A stretch of 64,000 nt of DNA from NCBI GenBank assembly GCA_949987705.1, contig OX465281.1:27140942-27204941 (forward strand), in the 5' to 3' direction. Every line of letters begins with the position of its first letter. Within the stretch, counting starts at the first letter, position 1. The translations under genes were made by a program, and so were the position numbers. Shown here piece after piece: positions 10,454 to 21,455 of this stretch. The DNA is from Thereva unica. Taxonomy: Eukaryota; Arthropoda; Insecta; Diptera; Therevidae. The notes beneath the pieces were generated by a model. That model had not been told where the DNA came from and did no database searches. It worked only from the letters and a program-made list of their open reading frames with translations.

Positions 10454-10895
10454 AGGCCCAATTACAATGACCGGATTAGAGCGGAACAAAATCGGATTGA
10501 ACTGTCAAAGTTGTTTTCCAAGCATGCGTTTTCCATTTAACCGATTACAATGAACGGATTCAAACGCATTTGATCGCATCTGTGCCGGATTCGTTTTAGT
10601 TTGTTTAGAAATCGCCGGATTGAGCTGTCAAAATTTTGGTAAACAAAAGCTGTGAATGATTAAGGTTTTATTTTGTTTGGTTTGTTATGTTTTTAAAAAT
10701 GTTTTCGGACGAGCAGTTAATCGCAGAGGTGAAAGATTACGAAGTACTGTACAACAAGGCAAAAAGTGGATATAAAAACTTTGACGTTTAAATGCGAACT
10801 GATCCGTTCATTGTAATCAGTGCAGTTTCCTATCCGTTCTAATGCGTTCTTTTGACATTTCAATCCGCGTAGATCCGGTCATTGTAATTGGGCCT
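10454..10895. mobile_element. Harbinger-like MITE with MADF gene remnant
   Basis: The left end AGGCCCAATTACAATGACC (10454) is matched in reverse at 10895. TAA lies left (10451-10453) and TTA right (10896-10898), one mismatch from a 3-bp duplication. Further inverted copies of ATTACAATGAACGGAT-like motifs occur inside at about 10540 and 10805. It sits in the outer LINE reading frame. A 442-bp non-autonomous deletion derivative. Confidence 0.85.
10699..10791 (+). pseudogene. MADF-domain N-terminus inside MITE
   Basis: A short frame starting MFSDEQLIAEVKDYEVLY and continuing NKAKSGYKNFDV before a stop. LI-EV-YP-LY-K-Y is the start of MADF domains (Myb/SANT-like DNA-binding proteins), which serve as accessory proteins of some Harbinger transposons. 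The rest of the domain is deleted. It indicates the autonomous parent carried a MADF gene. Confidence 0.65.
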
Positions 10896-10898
10896 TTA

Positions 10899-11092
10899 CG
10901 TTCAGTTGCCAGCTTGCATTCATTATCGAAGCAGTCGTTCCGATCTTTACGACTTCTGCCTAAAATGGAATCAGCAGTACTCGTCGCAAAATCGTCGATT
11001 ACATCATCGAAATTCAAAGTTCTTAAAATGTCGCTATTACTGCTCAAAATTACGCGACCATTGAGGCGTTGTTGGGTCATTGCCGTCCGCAA
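10899..11092 (-). pseudogene. Outer LINE: post-endonuclease fragment
   Basis: Reads NFDDVIDDFATSTADSIL then GRSRKDRNDCFDNECKLATER, matching the conserved WFDEEC region found after the endonuclease of this LINE type (here CFDNEC). It joins across the MITE to NAAYRAMQ at 10450. The 5' limit of the element is near 11092. Confidence 0.75.
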
Positions 11093-11226
11093 TCTTTTTT
11101 TATTAATTTTAATTTTGAAAATTATCTTTCAGCTGAGCAGTTTGTAATCATTAACACAAGATACATTTTCAAAATTGTTTCAACATTTGGAAAAATATCC
11201 TGCAGCTTTTTTTCAATTATTATAGA

Positions 11227-11652
11227 CTACATAAAATGTCCGCGACTGAGGTATTGGTCTACATTTCCAACAAACTGTCTGTAAAACGCTGCATATTGTA
11301 CAAGCTCGACCCCAAGGTTTTCGTCGCCATCGTCTTTGTAAATTTCGGCTAAAAGCCGTGCTTGTTCGTGCAACTGATCGGACTCCAAGTTCAGCCAGAA
11401 ATCAGAAGCGCGCAGACACCAGTACATACGCCGTTAGCCGTTGATCCAATGATGTCAAAAACTGGTCAATAGCGGAAATCGACGAAAATTTTTTGAGATG
11501 ATGACAGGTTCACTTCTGGTGCATGTCCGTAATCTAATAGGATTAAGCGAAGAGTTCGGTGACGGAGATTTCGGAGGTCTCATATTTTGAGGCTCCGGCG
11601 CGTTCCCTTCCTGCTTCTTCGTAGTGTTCAAAGTTGTCGTCTTCCTTCTCAA
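11227..11652 (-). pseudogene. Possible hAT (ZMYM-like) transposase remnant
   Basis: On the - strand, SDQLHEQARLLAEIYKDD is followed by an ELVQYAAFYRQF-type segment (11227-11427). This resembles the helical region of ZMYM1-like hAT transposases. Upstream, RRKTTTLNTTKKQEGNAPE (11455-11652) could be an N-terminus. No catalytic residues can be placed. Weak call. Confidence 0.25.
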
Positions 11653-11835
11653 TGAACATTCTCATTGACTTCAGAGCTGCAACTGCCGAATTCAAATCCA
11701 GCTTCGAATTCTGAACTAAAAAATTTTGCTCGTCGCGTTAACTCTGTACTATTGATAATGATAGCATTGTTTACTATATTAACACTTGGTATTTGGTGGT
11801 GGCCCCCAGTTGGTGTCGCATTTGGCCCACCCTTT

Positions 11836-12160
11836 ATAGTCCATTCAAAACGCGCGTTATGGTGTTCCAAAATAACACCGTTAAGAAAATCGAACCCTAA
11901 AGGTTTTTGGGGTCGCTGATCACGAAAATCGAGGTCCCGCGGTCCTAAAACTAGGGCGTCACCCCTAAAAATGCAAAAAACACCCCTTTCTAGGGGGTTT
12001 CGCGATTGTTTCAATAATAATGAAAACTAATGCGATGAAATGCACTTTTTTCAATATTTATTTGCGAAGGTGGTTGATTTATACTAAATTAAGGCGAACT
12101 TAATGGTAAGGGGTACTCCTAAAGTTTCAACCCTTTAGGACCGCGTTTTGAATGGACTAT
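11836..12160. mobile_element. MITE with 19-bp perfect inverted repeat
   Basis: ATAGTCCATTCAAAACGCG at 11836-11854 is repeated exactly in reverse at 12142-12160. The interior is non-coding and contains CACCCCT/AGGGG short palindromes. No clear target duplication; the superfamily is unassigned. Confidence 0.65.
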
Positions 12161-12176
12161 TAGTCCGGCACTGGGA

Positions 12177-14370
12177 CATGTCTGAACCTTACGGTGACTG
12201 CATCGAACCTTCCCAGCCATGCTGCCTCAATTTTGGCTGAGAGTGACTTATTTATTCGTTACTTATTTTTCACATTAAAGTTATTAGAACGAAAGCGAAC
12301 GAATCATTTCTGAGCAGCAGATTTTAAAAAGGTGCCTTCGATCAGTGGCTCGCGACTTTTGCAATCAACGCCATCTATCGGGAAAACGCCACGGATTTTA
12401 TCCAGATTTAAATACAAGATGGCACTTGTTGCAATATTTCATTTCCTGGCCATCTCATATTTTGGATTGCTCAGATGCAAGTCTCACGTATACCTTGCTT
12501 GGGAGGGTCTAGCCCCAATCGCAATTAGTCTATTCTTTTAGGAAAGTTACCGATGACCACCATACTTGAAAATTTTAATCATCTTCTATCAGTCCAGAAT
12601 AGTTACGACAACTACATATTTTCACATACTACCATGTTAGATGTTACCTCCCCCCACTCTAACAATCTGCTACCATATAATTGGATAGCAAATGCCGGTG
12701 GGAAATAAATCTTCTGCAAGTATCTTTATCATTTCCTGGAACTTCCCTTATCTTATTTAAGAGTAACTAAGCGAAACTTAAAAGCCAACGTCGTCCCAAG
12801 GCTAGGATAGGATAATCTGGAATCCCCGAGCGTACTTCAAAGTATTCATCTTAATATTTAATTCATATTTTAAAAGAATTCCTGCAAACAAGCGAAAATA
12901 AATTCGTAATTTTCCCGTAGAATATTAACTAGCTCGTAATGCCCTTTATGCATCTGAAATAAAAGGGAAAGAATGGAGTCGAGTTGAGTTTCGCCTTTAA
13001 CTAAACACGAAGGATTCCGGTTTGAACAGGGAAAACAAATACAAAGTAGAAACTTTAAAGCCGGTGAAAAGGACTAAAAATGCCGGCGGTTGTAGTTGGC
13101 GCCTTCTCCCTTCTTCCATAGTAGAGTAAACAGAGCATTAATGCCGGAGTTAGTTTTTGGGTTGGGGTAACCCCTTTAGTTCTGCATGGGGAATAAGGAG
13201 CAGCTAAATACAGCCATTACATGTACTCAGGAGTGCAGTAAAAATGCAAAAAACTGCCACTCCTGCCCCACGCCGGGACACCCACGATACCAACCCTGCT
13301 GGTTGTTATCAGAAAGCAACAACCCCCTTTGTGTGCTGCCCTTCGTCCCTATAATTCCAGGGTTCTTTGAGAAGGCAGAATTATTCGCAAGGATATAAGA
13401 CAAGCGAAATTGCCAAGAAGTGTTTAAAGTCGAGTTTTTTTTCGTAGGTAAAGGATGCCCGAGACGAGACAGACCCGGGTGCAGATCCCTGCCACAACCA
13501 CTACGTGCCGACCTATGGCCGCGGCGGCGGCGGTGATTTTGTTTTCCCACCCCCGCCGAAATTAGCCTGACAGATCGAATTTAATTTCAGTTTTAATGAA
13601 ATTTAATGGACGTGCAAGGGATGAAACCAGGGCGGCTGGATACCGGACTCCTGCTGATTGCCAATGCCCGCGTGAACAGCCCCAGCAGTCAGGAGCTCCT
13701 ATTTTTTTATTTTTTATTTATTTATTTATTTTTTCCCCCATTTTAATTTCCTGCGGTTTTAATTATCAAAGTCTCCTGCAACCACACCTCTGCACGGAGC
13801 ATTTAATTAGTAGTGTCCATAGGGTATATGCGCCGCGAATTTAATAGGGCGGGCCGGCAGCATTCACACTTTAATATCCCCCAACATCGGGGCCATGATC
13901 CTTTGTGCATCGGGCGTCCGTTTTCCCGATGGCGGACGTGGCTAGCAATGCTAAGTTGGTTTGCGAATGTGTAATCCCGAATCCGTAAATCCCTTGGCGG
14001 ATTTTAATTTGAATTAAACCAGTTTAAATACTTGATGGTGGCCGCCGTGTGCAGTGCTGCTGGGGCCGTGTTATTACTGCATTCGGATAATAAAAGGTAT
14101 TAGCTGAGCGGTAAAGAATGAATGGACGATGCTGAGTTTACATGGCTGCGGTGCTGCAAAGCGATTTTATAATATTTCAGGCTGGAGTCAAGTGGATTGC
14201 TTGTAAAAAAAGTTTTTGTAAATATTGTTAACATCAATAATTTAGTGGAGCACCATAGAGTCCTTCGGGATTGGTTGGTTTTTTTTAATTGAAATTTAAT
14301 TATCCAAACAAATTTGGATTAGTTTTCATCATTTCTTGTGGATTTCGAGGGCATTCACACTGCCCCTGGA
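12177..14370. other. Non-coding; low-copy-looking DNA
   Basis: No gene or transposon ends recognised. It holds a T/A-rich run at about 13706-13738 and a GCGGCGGCGGCGG triplet run near 13520-13533. Frames at 13186-13398 and 13227-13550 lack any family signal. The higher GC and lack of repeats suggest host intergenic sequence. Confidence 0.45.
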
Positions 14371-14485
14371 TCAGGGCCGGCTTTAGGAATTTTAGTGCCC
14401 CGTGCGAGATATTTTAATGCGCCCTTAACTTTTTAGACATTTCTTTTCGATATGCCTACATTATTTTGCACAAATTATACAATAA

Positions 14486-14704
14486 CCCGAGTAAAAATAA
14501 AACATAGCTTACAATGGGCGAACACTGGCAGCTTGGGAGCACAAACGGGCTCCCGACGGCCAAATTTGACCAAAAGGCTATTCATACGGGCATACGACGG
14601 CAAAAACTTCATCATTTTCGTTATGCACAATCGTCCTTTGGATTATTGTACTTAAAGACTATCGATGCACAAGAGAAACCAGCTCACCAGTCGTCGGTTT
14701 GCGG
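14486..14704 (-). repeat. Partial copy of MITE family B
   Basis: CCCGAGTAAAAATAAAA followed by CTTACAATGGGCGAACA matches an end of the element at 45983-46492. The rest of this stretch, up to TCGTCGGTTTGCGG, matches the reverse complement of that element's interior. One end is missing. Confidence 0.7.
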
Positions 14705-14849
14705 TAAGCCTAGGCACCCTAGCAACTATCTTCCAAGTAGAGGTGTATACTATACTGGCATGCCCTCATGAAAACTTAAGAAGGGCCTAGTAGCACAAAC
14801 GGATCTTTATTCTCCTTGATAGCCAAGCGGCAATTAGGACATTGAGGGC

Positions 14850-15340
14850 CATTAGGACCAAGTCAAAATTAGTTTGGGACGACGTGCTCTTGGTAAACTG
14901 GACGCTCTTAATCAAGCTATCCTTATAGGCCTAAACAAGACTCTGATAGTGAATCATCGGCCCAGAACCGGCTATTGGGCCACCCACCAGCTTGCTGCAA
15001 AAGACCCTGGCCGATCGGACTTGGGTGAAACATACTGAACGCTGGAGCTCCACGCCTGGACTGGTCAACTCTAAGCGGCTCCTTCGTAGGCCGTCTCCTA
15101 ACACGGCCAAGGCTTTGTTAGGGCGCACTAGCAATGATGCCAGGACACTTGTTGGCTTGATTACCGGACACTGCGACCTAAGTTACCGCGACCTTATGTG
15201 CGATAGGAAAGGCGGAGGACCCCAGCTGCAGACTTTACCTGAAAGAGGATGAGTCTGCTCTCCACGTTCTCTATGAATGCTCCGCAATAGCGAGGAATAG
15301 GGTTTCTTTGTTCGAGGAGGCCTGGCTCGATCATACAAGT
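14850..15340 (+). pseudogene. LINE RNase H and C-terminal zinc region
   Basis: Degenerate frame with RNase H-like text RTKSKLVWDDVLLVN, then RTWVKHTERWSSTPGL, then LVGLITGHCDLSYRDL. The cysteine-histidine cluster ends ALHVLYECSAIARNR. The ITGH...C...H....C arrangement is the C-terminus of RNase-H-bearing LINEs (LOA/R1/I group). Frameshifts near 15215 break it. Confidence 0.65.
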
Positions 15341-15486
15341 CTAAGCGAAAGCCTCTAGGAAGACTGATGAGCTTGTCAAGCAATTTGGCCTAAAAATATG
15401 AGGTATAGGGGTGCAGTACAAGAGGCCAAATGAATGGCCGCAGTGCCTTTGGACCCAATACCTCACATTGAAAAAACTTCCTTGCA

Positions 15487-15895
15487 AGCAACTAAAGCAA
15501 GCAAGTAAAGCAACTAAAGCAAGCAACTAAAGTAAGTAAAGCAACTAAAGCAAGCAATCAAAGCAACTAAAGAAAGCAACTAAAGCAAACAAGGCAACTA
15601 AAGTAAGTAAAGCAACTAAAGCAAGCAATCAAAGCAATTAAAGCAAGCAACTAAAGCAAGCAAGTAAAGCAACTAAAGCAAGCAACTAAAGTAAGTAAAG
15701 CAACTAAAGCAAGCAATCAAAGCAACTAAAGAAAGCAACTAAAGCAAACAAGGCAACTAAAGTAAGTAAAGCAACTAAAGCAAGCAATCAAAGCAATTAA
15801 AGCAAGCAACTAAAGCAAACAAGGCAACTAAAGCAACTAAAGCAAGCAACTAAAGCAACTAAAGCAAGCAACTAAAGCAACTAAATCAAGTAACA
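15487..15895. repeat. Purine-rich minisatellite with 159-bp higher-order period
   Basis: Tandem variants of AAGCAACTAAAGC-like units. The block ACTAAAGCAAGCAAGTAAAG starts at 15491 and again at 15650, giving a higher-order period of about 159 bp with roughly two copies before simpler units take over. It lies between two LINE fragments. Confidence 0.85.
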
Positions 15896-15904
15896 AGAAA
15901 ACAA

Positions 15905-16372
15905 GAAAAACAAGAAAACCAAACTCTCACTCTACAAAGCAGTAATACGACCAGTACTGTGTAATGGTAGCGAGACTTGGACTATGACCCAGGACATAGA
16001 GGAACGAGTCAACAGGCTTGAGAGAAAAATTTCCAAATGCCCAACTAGAGAGGATGGAATATGGTGATGGAGACACAACAACAAGTTGTAGGAATTTTTT
16101 TTTGACGACCCAGAACTCTTATGAAAGTTAACAGACTGAGACGCCGCCCGGCCACGTAATCAGGATGAAGAGAAATCGTATCCAAAAACGGCTTATGGCA
16201 TCAAAAATTTCGGGAAATAGGCCAGTAGGTAGACCCAGGAGGAGTTAGATATACTCTGTGAATGAGGCTGACGCAAAGGCAATTCTCAACATCCGGAACT
16301 GGAAACATGCTGCAAGGGACCGACGAACTAAGAGAAATGCCCTAGAGGAGACCAAGGCTCTATCTGGGCTGT
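15905..16372 (+). pseudogene. LINE RT C-terminal fragment
   Basis: Reads KLSLYKAVIRPVLCNGSE, then TWTMTQDIEERVNRLERK, and near the end DAKAILNIRNWKHAARDR followed by RRTKRNALEETKALSGL and a stop at about 16372. The VIRPVL-YGSETWT and NWKHAARDR landmarks belong to the C-terminal part of EN-RT LINE proteins. Several frameshifts and stops. Confidence 0.7.
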
Positions 16373-16379
16373 AGCGTAA

Positions 16380-17720
16380 CAAGTTAGATGAAGAGCTGTT
16401 TAAAGAGATGATCTTGCAGAAGAATATTGAGGAGACAGGATGCGCTAACGAAAGAGATGCACACATCACCGTAGCGATGAAAGGGACATGTGACGCCTCT
16501 GTGCCTCAGCATCCAAAACTCCGAAGATGTCCTTCGAACTTCTGGTGGAACGGCGAAATTGAAGAGCGTCGAAGGGTTTGCCTAAGAGCAAGAAGGCTAT
16601 AAGGGCGGTAACTGGCAGATCTCGACGAGGACCTTATGGAATATATGGAGGCAAGAAGAGAGCTAAAAATGCCATTCGGAAGAGTATAGTAATCCATGAG
16701 GGGTGCATACAGGGTAGTGATGTCGTCGATTAAGGGTAAGCGGTCTCCAACGATTACCTGCCCTGTAATGCGAAATATCATACAGACCCTGTTCTCACGG
16801 AGCGGGAACACGAAGAGCCTGCCTGCAGTAAACGTGGATGACGCCGACATCTCAGAGGTGAAGGAGGAAGAAGTTGAAGAAGACGGACTCTATACCGAAC
16901 AGAGCGGTGAAGCTGCCAGCCAGTTTGGGAAGAAATGTTCCCTGAGCAGTGGAAGCATCAAAAATCTGTGCTCATCCCGAAGCCCGGTAAGCCCCCAGGG
17001 GACCAGTCGGCCTACAGACCGATATGCCGATATGGGTAAAAGGGTGAATAGGCAATTCGGTTTCAGGAAGGCTAGATCGACAGCAGATGCTGCCAATATT
17101 GTGACTAGCCTTGCAGGACAGCAATGGATGTGAATAAGAGCTCCGCATTGATAACCCTTGACGTCAAAAATACTTTCAACACAGCCAGGAGAAGCAAGAT
17201 TATTGAGTATCTAGGGCGCATTGTGATAGAATTCCTTGTAGGTAGGCCACTACACTGCGAGTCAGACGAGGGAGTAAGGTAACACAGAACAACTTACAAA
17301 GTGCCCCAAGGCTCCGTGTTAGGCCCTCTCCTGTGGATCCATGTATGATGAAGTATTAATGCTACGCATTCCAAGGGAACCAGCCACTATTAGTTTCGCC
17401 GATGGCATCGGGTGGACGAAATCGGAGGAAAATAAACTCTGGCTAGGCATACTGTGGATACTGTACTACGCAGAGTGAGTTACTACCTCCCGCAGCTCCT
17501 GAGTGGGAATGGAGGTTGTAGGGTATACCTTTACAGTGTGTCCTATTCAAATGCGCAAGGTTTGCGGAGCTCGGGACTGTGCTGGAAACAGTGGCTGAGG
17601 TGCAGCTAGCACCTAAGAACATCTTGGACCGTATGATAAGATCGGAGGATGTGTGGGAGTGATGAAAGTGGCGCTAAAGGCCATCCACCAGAAGCATTAC
17701 GAAGCCTAAAAAATAGAGAA
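16380..17720 (+). pseudogene. R1/LOA-group LINE endonuclease-RT remnant
   Basis: Shifting + strand frames give NFWWNGEIEERRRVCLRARR (end of endonuclease), then LDEDLMEYMEARRELKNAIR. The RT entry FPEQWKHQKSVLIPKPGK follows, with PPGDQSAYRPI. Then FGFRKARSTADA-type sequence (17050-17100), ALITLDVKNTFNTARRSK and TYKVPQGSVLGPLLW (about 17300). The catalytic YADD box is degraded. Multiple frameshifts: an old copy. Confidence 0.7.
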
Positions 17721-17879
17721 AGAGAAAGGCAAAGAAATGCAAGGAGAGATACCAGCTAGATAGCTAGATGGCTAGACTGTGCCGGCTCTGGTGAGCACCT
17801 TTGAAGCACCCCTTTTTTTAAGGATCATGCAGATGATGTCAGACTGAAATGATGTCTTTACGGCTTGTACAGGTATGGA

Positions 17880-18150
17880 CTTGAATGTGATATAAAAAAG
17901 GGTTGGTGGATTTAGTCAAGAGGAATCTGACACCATCGTCTTGTTGCGCACCCCCAGCGATGTCTCCTTTCGCAGCCATGGAAGCCTTGGTCAGGCGGTC
18001 GCAGTCATTCTCTGCTGCTGCAACCAAGTGTGAAAATGATCTTGGTGGGAGAAATGGAGAGAAGAAAAGAGTGAAGCGCACGAAGCGGATTCGAACCACA
18101 GACCTATGAGATGATAGGCGGATAGGCTCGCTCCAATTCCTTTTCCACAA
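17880..18150 (-). mobile_element. tRNA-derived SINE candidate
   Basis: On the - strand, GGTTCGAATCC (rc of 18091-18101) is a match to the RNA polymerase III B box. It lies downstream of CTCATAGGTCTGTGG, an anticodon-arm-like stretch. The body continues to about 17880. I cannot identify a good A box or both ends, so this may be a degenerate SINE head or chance. Confidence 0.35.
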
Positions 18151-18199
18151 TATGGGAAACCAACTACACAAGAACACATTTTGTTAAATAATACCATAA

Positions 18200-20460
18200 A
18201 GTTATTTTTTAATAAATACAATTTTAATTGAACTTTTCCCTATTTTCGTGCCCGAACGAAAATCTTTCACCTTATCTAAAATTCCTGCAGGTGAATCGTC
18301 GTTAATCTCAGCCGCCATAGAAACAAATTTTCTATAAACAAACTCGATCCATTAGTAACGGGGGAAAAGTGATTCTTAAACATCCCGACGTTTCCTTTTT
18401 TCCATTTTGTGCCTGAACCCGCCCCTCCACCTCCTGTAATTCAATACACACACCGGAAGAAATACGCGCTGTAAAAAGGAATTCCAGGAATATCCTGGCG
18501 TGGAAATCGTAGAAATTCAGATATTCAAAAGCTATAAAGTTCTCCTTTTAGGCACATTCGCGCCTTCGTTTATTTTTTTTTATATATAGAAAACATCCCA
18601 TAAAAGATCGCTTTTCAGGCATCCCGAAGCCTAAAACCATGCCTGAGTCAAGGACCCTGTGCAGCAGGAGAAGCAGGAGCAGAGCTCATGTCTCATTATG
18701 GAGCTCCTGAAAGAAGCATTGCCCCCCGGGCACGTACTCCTTTGGAAAAACGTTTATCGCAGGGCGTTTGATATTCTTCATGGGAACTTTTCCTGGGAAG
18801 GAATTTTTCCTGTTCGCCGTTTCCCCCAGAAGCAATCATCGGGGGGCCCCGGGTCCGCAGGACGAAGGAGTGAAAAGGACTACGTGTTTGGAATTGGTTG
18901 TAATGTTATTCGGGCAGCACCACCTTCTTCACTGGGCCACACAGAAGTGCCTTGTCAGCAGCAGCAGCAGTGAGCGCGCTGCTCCCGCTGTCTGTCCATA
19001 GGGTCCCGGTGCGCCCCCGGAAAAGGCACGGACGACGACGGACGGGTACGGTGTGTGCCCTTATGGTGAGAGCCGTAGGGTCGGAAGTCGGGCCGAGTTC
19101 TCCCCGGTCACAAATCCAACGCATAATTAATCCCTGTAAATACTTAATTGAGCCCCTTGATTAGAATTTTAATTATCCCCGGAACAATGTCAGCAGGACC
19201 CGGTTGGCTGCAGTGCACGGATGTGTGCACAGGGCTTTCAGGATAATGGACACCCATTCCGGGGCCCCTTGTTCTAGCCCTAGGTTTAGGGCCCCAATTC
19301 CCCCGAGCAGGGTGTAAGTTTTAAAGACGATTAAGTATTCAAATTGATTATACATGCAGGTGTAATCTGGTTTTGGGGCACCCCGGGGCTCAGGTCTGTT
19401 CACCACCCCCCGACCTTATCGAAGAAGAAAGGAATCCTGCACGGAGGTGAACGGTCCAACCGAACAAAAAGGGCGAAGTTCATGTGTGCACTTGAGGTTG
19501 AGCAATTATTCTCGGCAAAATACTACTAGATCTGATACGTTAGCTCCTCATCCCCTCGCCCCCGCCCGTAGCCGGAAGCAACGTTTAATCTTGCTCCGTC
19601 AAAAGTCTAAGATTTGCTGGCGGTTTCCAGTTAGCGGAGAGCACCATCTTGGTGCATGGTGTTGTAAAGTTTTAAGTACTCAAAAGTTTATGACGCCAGC
19701 CAGCATCACGTTCAACTAAGCCAAGATGCACAACAACACTGTTTGGCTGCTGCCCCCAACCCCCACCTTCACCCCTTACCCTCTCGCACAGCCATCTACA
19801 ATTCCGTTTCTAATCACCTGCACCTTGAGTGGTTCTTTGAAGCTTTAGGATACTTTGAGCGCCTTCCTTAGGAGTTTAATTAAAATTCCCCCAGGATTGA
19901 TTTCGCGGAAAGTTCGCCCATTCTTGCGCCATCCTTCTTGGGGCCTGTCAGTGTGCTGGTTATCGATTATTGCCAACAAAGTTGCCTGCAAATTGCTGGT
20001 ATTGACATTGTGGCTTCATTTGAATACAATTAAGCTCGGGGGTTGCGCGTACGCGTCTTTTTGGCTTTTCGGAGGATCCTAACAACTTTGCACCCTAATT
20101 GAATAACATCCCTTTAATTTATTATAGGTATTTAGGATGAATTAAAAGCAAATTAAAATATGCTACCTTTAAATTTACCGTTAAGACACTGAATTTGTGT
20201 TACCTTGCAAGAGGATTATGATTACACCTGTGCAAAAGGTAGCATCAACTTTGTCTTTTTGTATTCGGGGGCAGGGGTTGATGATAAAGAAGGGTTCTCC
20301 ACTCCATTCATTTTCTGATACATAGTAATCAAGTAGAAATCAATTACAACAATAGAAACTACAGAAAGTCGAAGATGAGACGCAGTGTTTAGTTTCGTCG
20401 TTTTAAGGAAGAAATCTCTATTCTGAAACTGTTTAGTAGTATAGCTATAGAGATGCGAGC
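18200..20460. other. Non-coding; low-copy-looking DNA
   Basis: No gene recognised. Contains a short GCA run (about 18957-18972). Open frames here carry no family signal. Confidence 0.4.
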
Positions 20461-20559
20461 CAACGATCATCGGTTGTTGACCTGAGTGCGGTTGTGATAT
20501 TGGGTGTTAGTGAGCGCTTCTGTGAGATTAGTTAAACTTCCATATGCTTGAGAAGAGCT

Positions 20560-20720
20560 TTCTCGCCGAATGAGCTTTAGAGCTTCACTGAGTCTTGGCT
20601 GAGCTGGGGTAGTTTGGTTGAACTTCACTGTGTCTCGGATGAGCTTTTGTAGGGTGAGTGGGGGATCGAATCAGTAGTTTTGAACTTCACTGGGCCTTAG
20701 GCGGGAACTTTCTGATGCGG
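20560..20720. repeat. Short degenerate tandem repeat
   Basis: Three copies of a TTCACTG-centred unit: about 20583 (GCTTCACTGAGTCTTGGCTGA), 20624 (AACTTCACTGTGTCTCGGAT) and 20683 (AACTTCACTGGGCCTTAGGC). Spacing is uneven (about 41 and 59 bp). Confidence 0.4.
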
Positions 20721-20959
20721 ATTCCAATGGAGGTCGGTGTATTAGCTTCGAATGGGGGTGACCTTTCAAACCTTGAACCTAACCAAGTGAAGCGAATAAG
20801 CCAAATTTTTCCGTCTCTCTTCGATATTGAAAAATTCGTTCATCATTTTCAAATGACTGGTCATTGGTTTACTGCAAAATCGATTCAAGTAATGTCTGAG
20901 CGATAGATGGTTGCTAAATATACTAACATCGCTAAGTTGTTTTCGTCTCCTTCATCTGT

Positions 20960-21450
20960 CACGTTATTACATCAATTTCTGTGGATTCTTCTTGGTCGTC
21001 TGGAGCTCTACGTCTACGAATAACTCAGAATCTTTCTTCCTTTCTTCTTTTGTCTCACTGGCATCAGAGTCATCTGGAATATCGACTTGCCTGTCTTCTA
21101 TTGACGTTAGGATCTGTTCATTTTTTTCCGCATTATTACTCTCTTCATCGAATATGACACTATCCGAACATATTACATCACATTTGTCTGTTCTGTAAAT
21201 CCTATAGCATGGCGAGTTCAAATCATATCCGACTAAAATACCCTCTGATTTCCTGTTCATTTTGCCTTGTTTGTGATCTGGAATTAAAATATAACAATTA
21301 CCTCCAAAACTTCTCCAGTTTGTTAGTTTCATTCGACGTCCAAATCATAAATGTGTTGGAGTATGGTTTTTAAGCGAACTAGTGCCCGTCTGATTTAGTG
21401 TGACTACTGAATAACAAACGGCTTCAGAATATAGATTTTCATTTAAATTT
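20960..21450 (-). pseudogene. Ty1/copia polyprotein fragment (integrase C-terminal region)
   Basis: On the - strand the frame runs ENLYSEAVCYSVVTLNQT, TPTHLWFGRR, WRSFGGNCYILIPDHKQG, GILVGYDLNSPCYRIY and VICSDSVIFDEES. The order W/EA...N-T, P---WFG, L--FG---Y, K---GILVGY, YRIY and V-FDE is the C-terminal integrase region of copia retrotransposons. No RT, RNase H or LTR was found nearby, so this is a fragment. Confidence 0.8.
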
Positions 21451-21455
21451 CGAGG

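Larger units (their letters stand above)
5258..11092 (-). mobile_element. Outer non-LTR retrotransposon, split by two insertions
   Basis: One old LINE copy on the - strand, readable in pieces: 10899-11092, then 9956-10453, then 5258-6662. The gaps are a Jockey-type LINE (6675-9943) and a Harbinger-like MITE (10454-10895). Joining the flanks restores the protein frame: ECKLATER runs on to NAAYRAMQQ across the MITE, and HELIVQVW runs on to EQEVVPEDW across the LINE. The 3' end carries the hallmark TAGAGCCGTTAAAGAAG, shared with copies at 40.5, 59.7 and 60.7 kb. The 5' end is truncated near 11092. The clade is not assigned. Confidence 0.85.

Noticed and set aside
15341..15526. Small - strand frame rich in leucine, alanine and cysteine
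   Set aside because: It overlaps the start of the AAGCAACT minisatellite and the end of a LINE fragment on the other strand.
18080..18110. An intact tRNA gene suggested by GGTTCGAATCC
   Set aside because: No 7-bp acceptor stem or proper D arm can be formed, so at most a SINE head.
20658..20906. A protein-like + strand frame with FPSLFDIEKFVHHFQMTGHWF
   Set aside because: It reads like coding sequence but matches no family I know and has no supporting context; not called.
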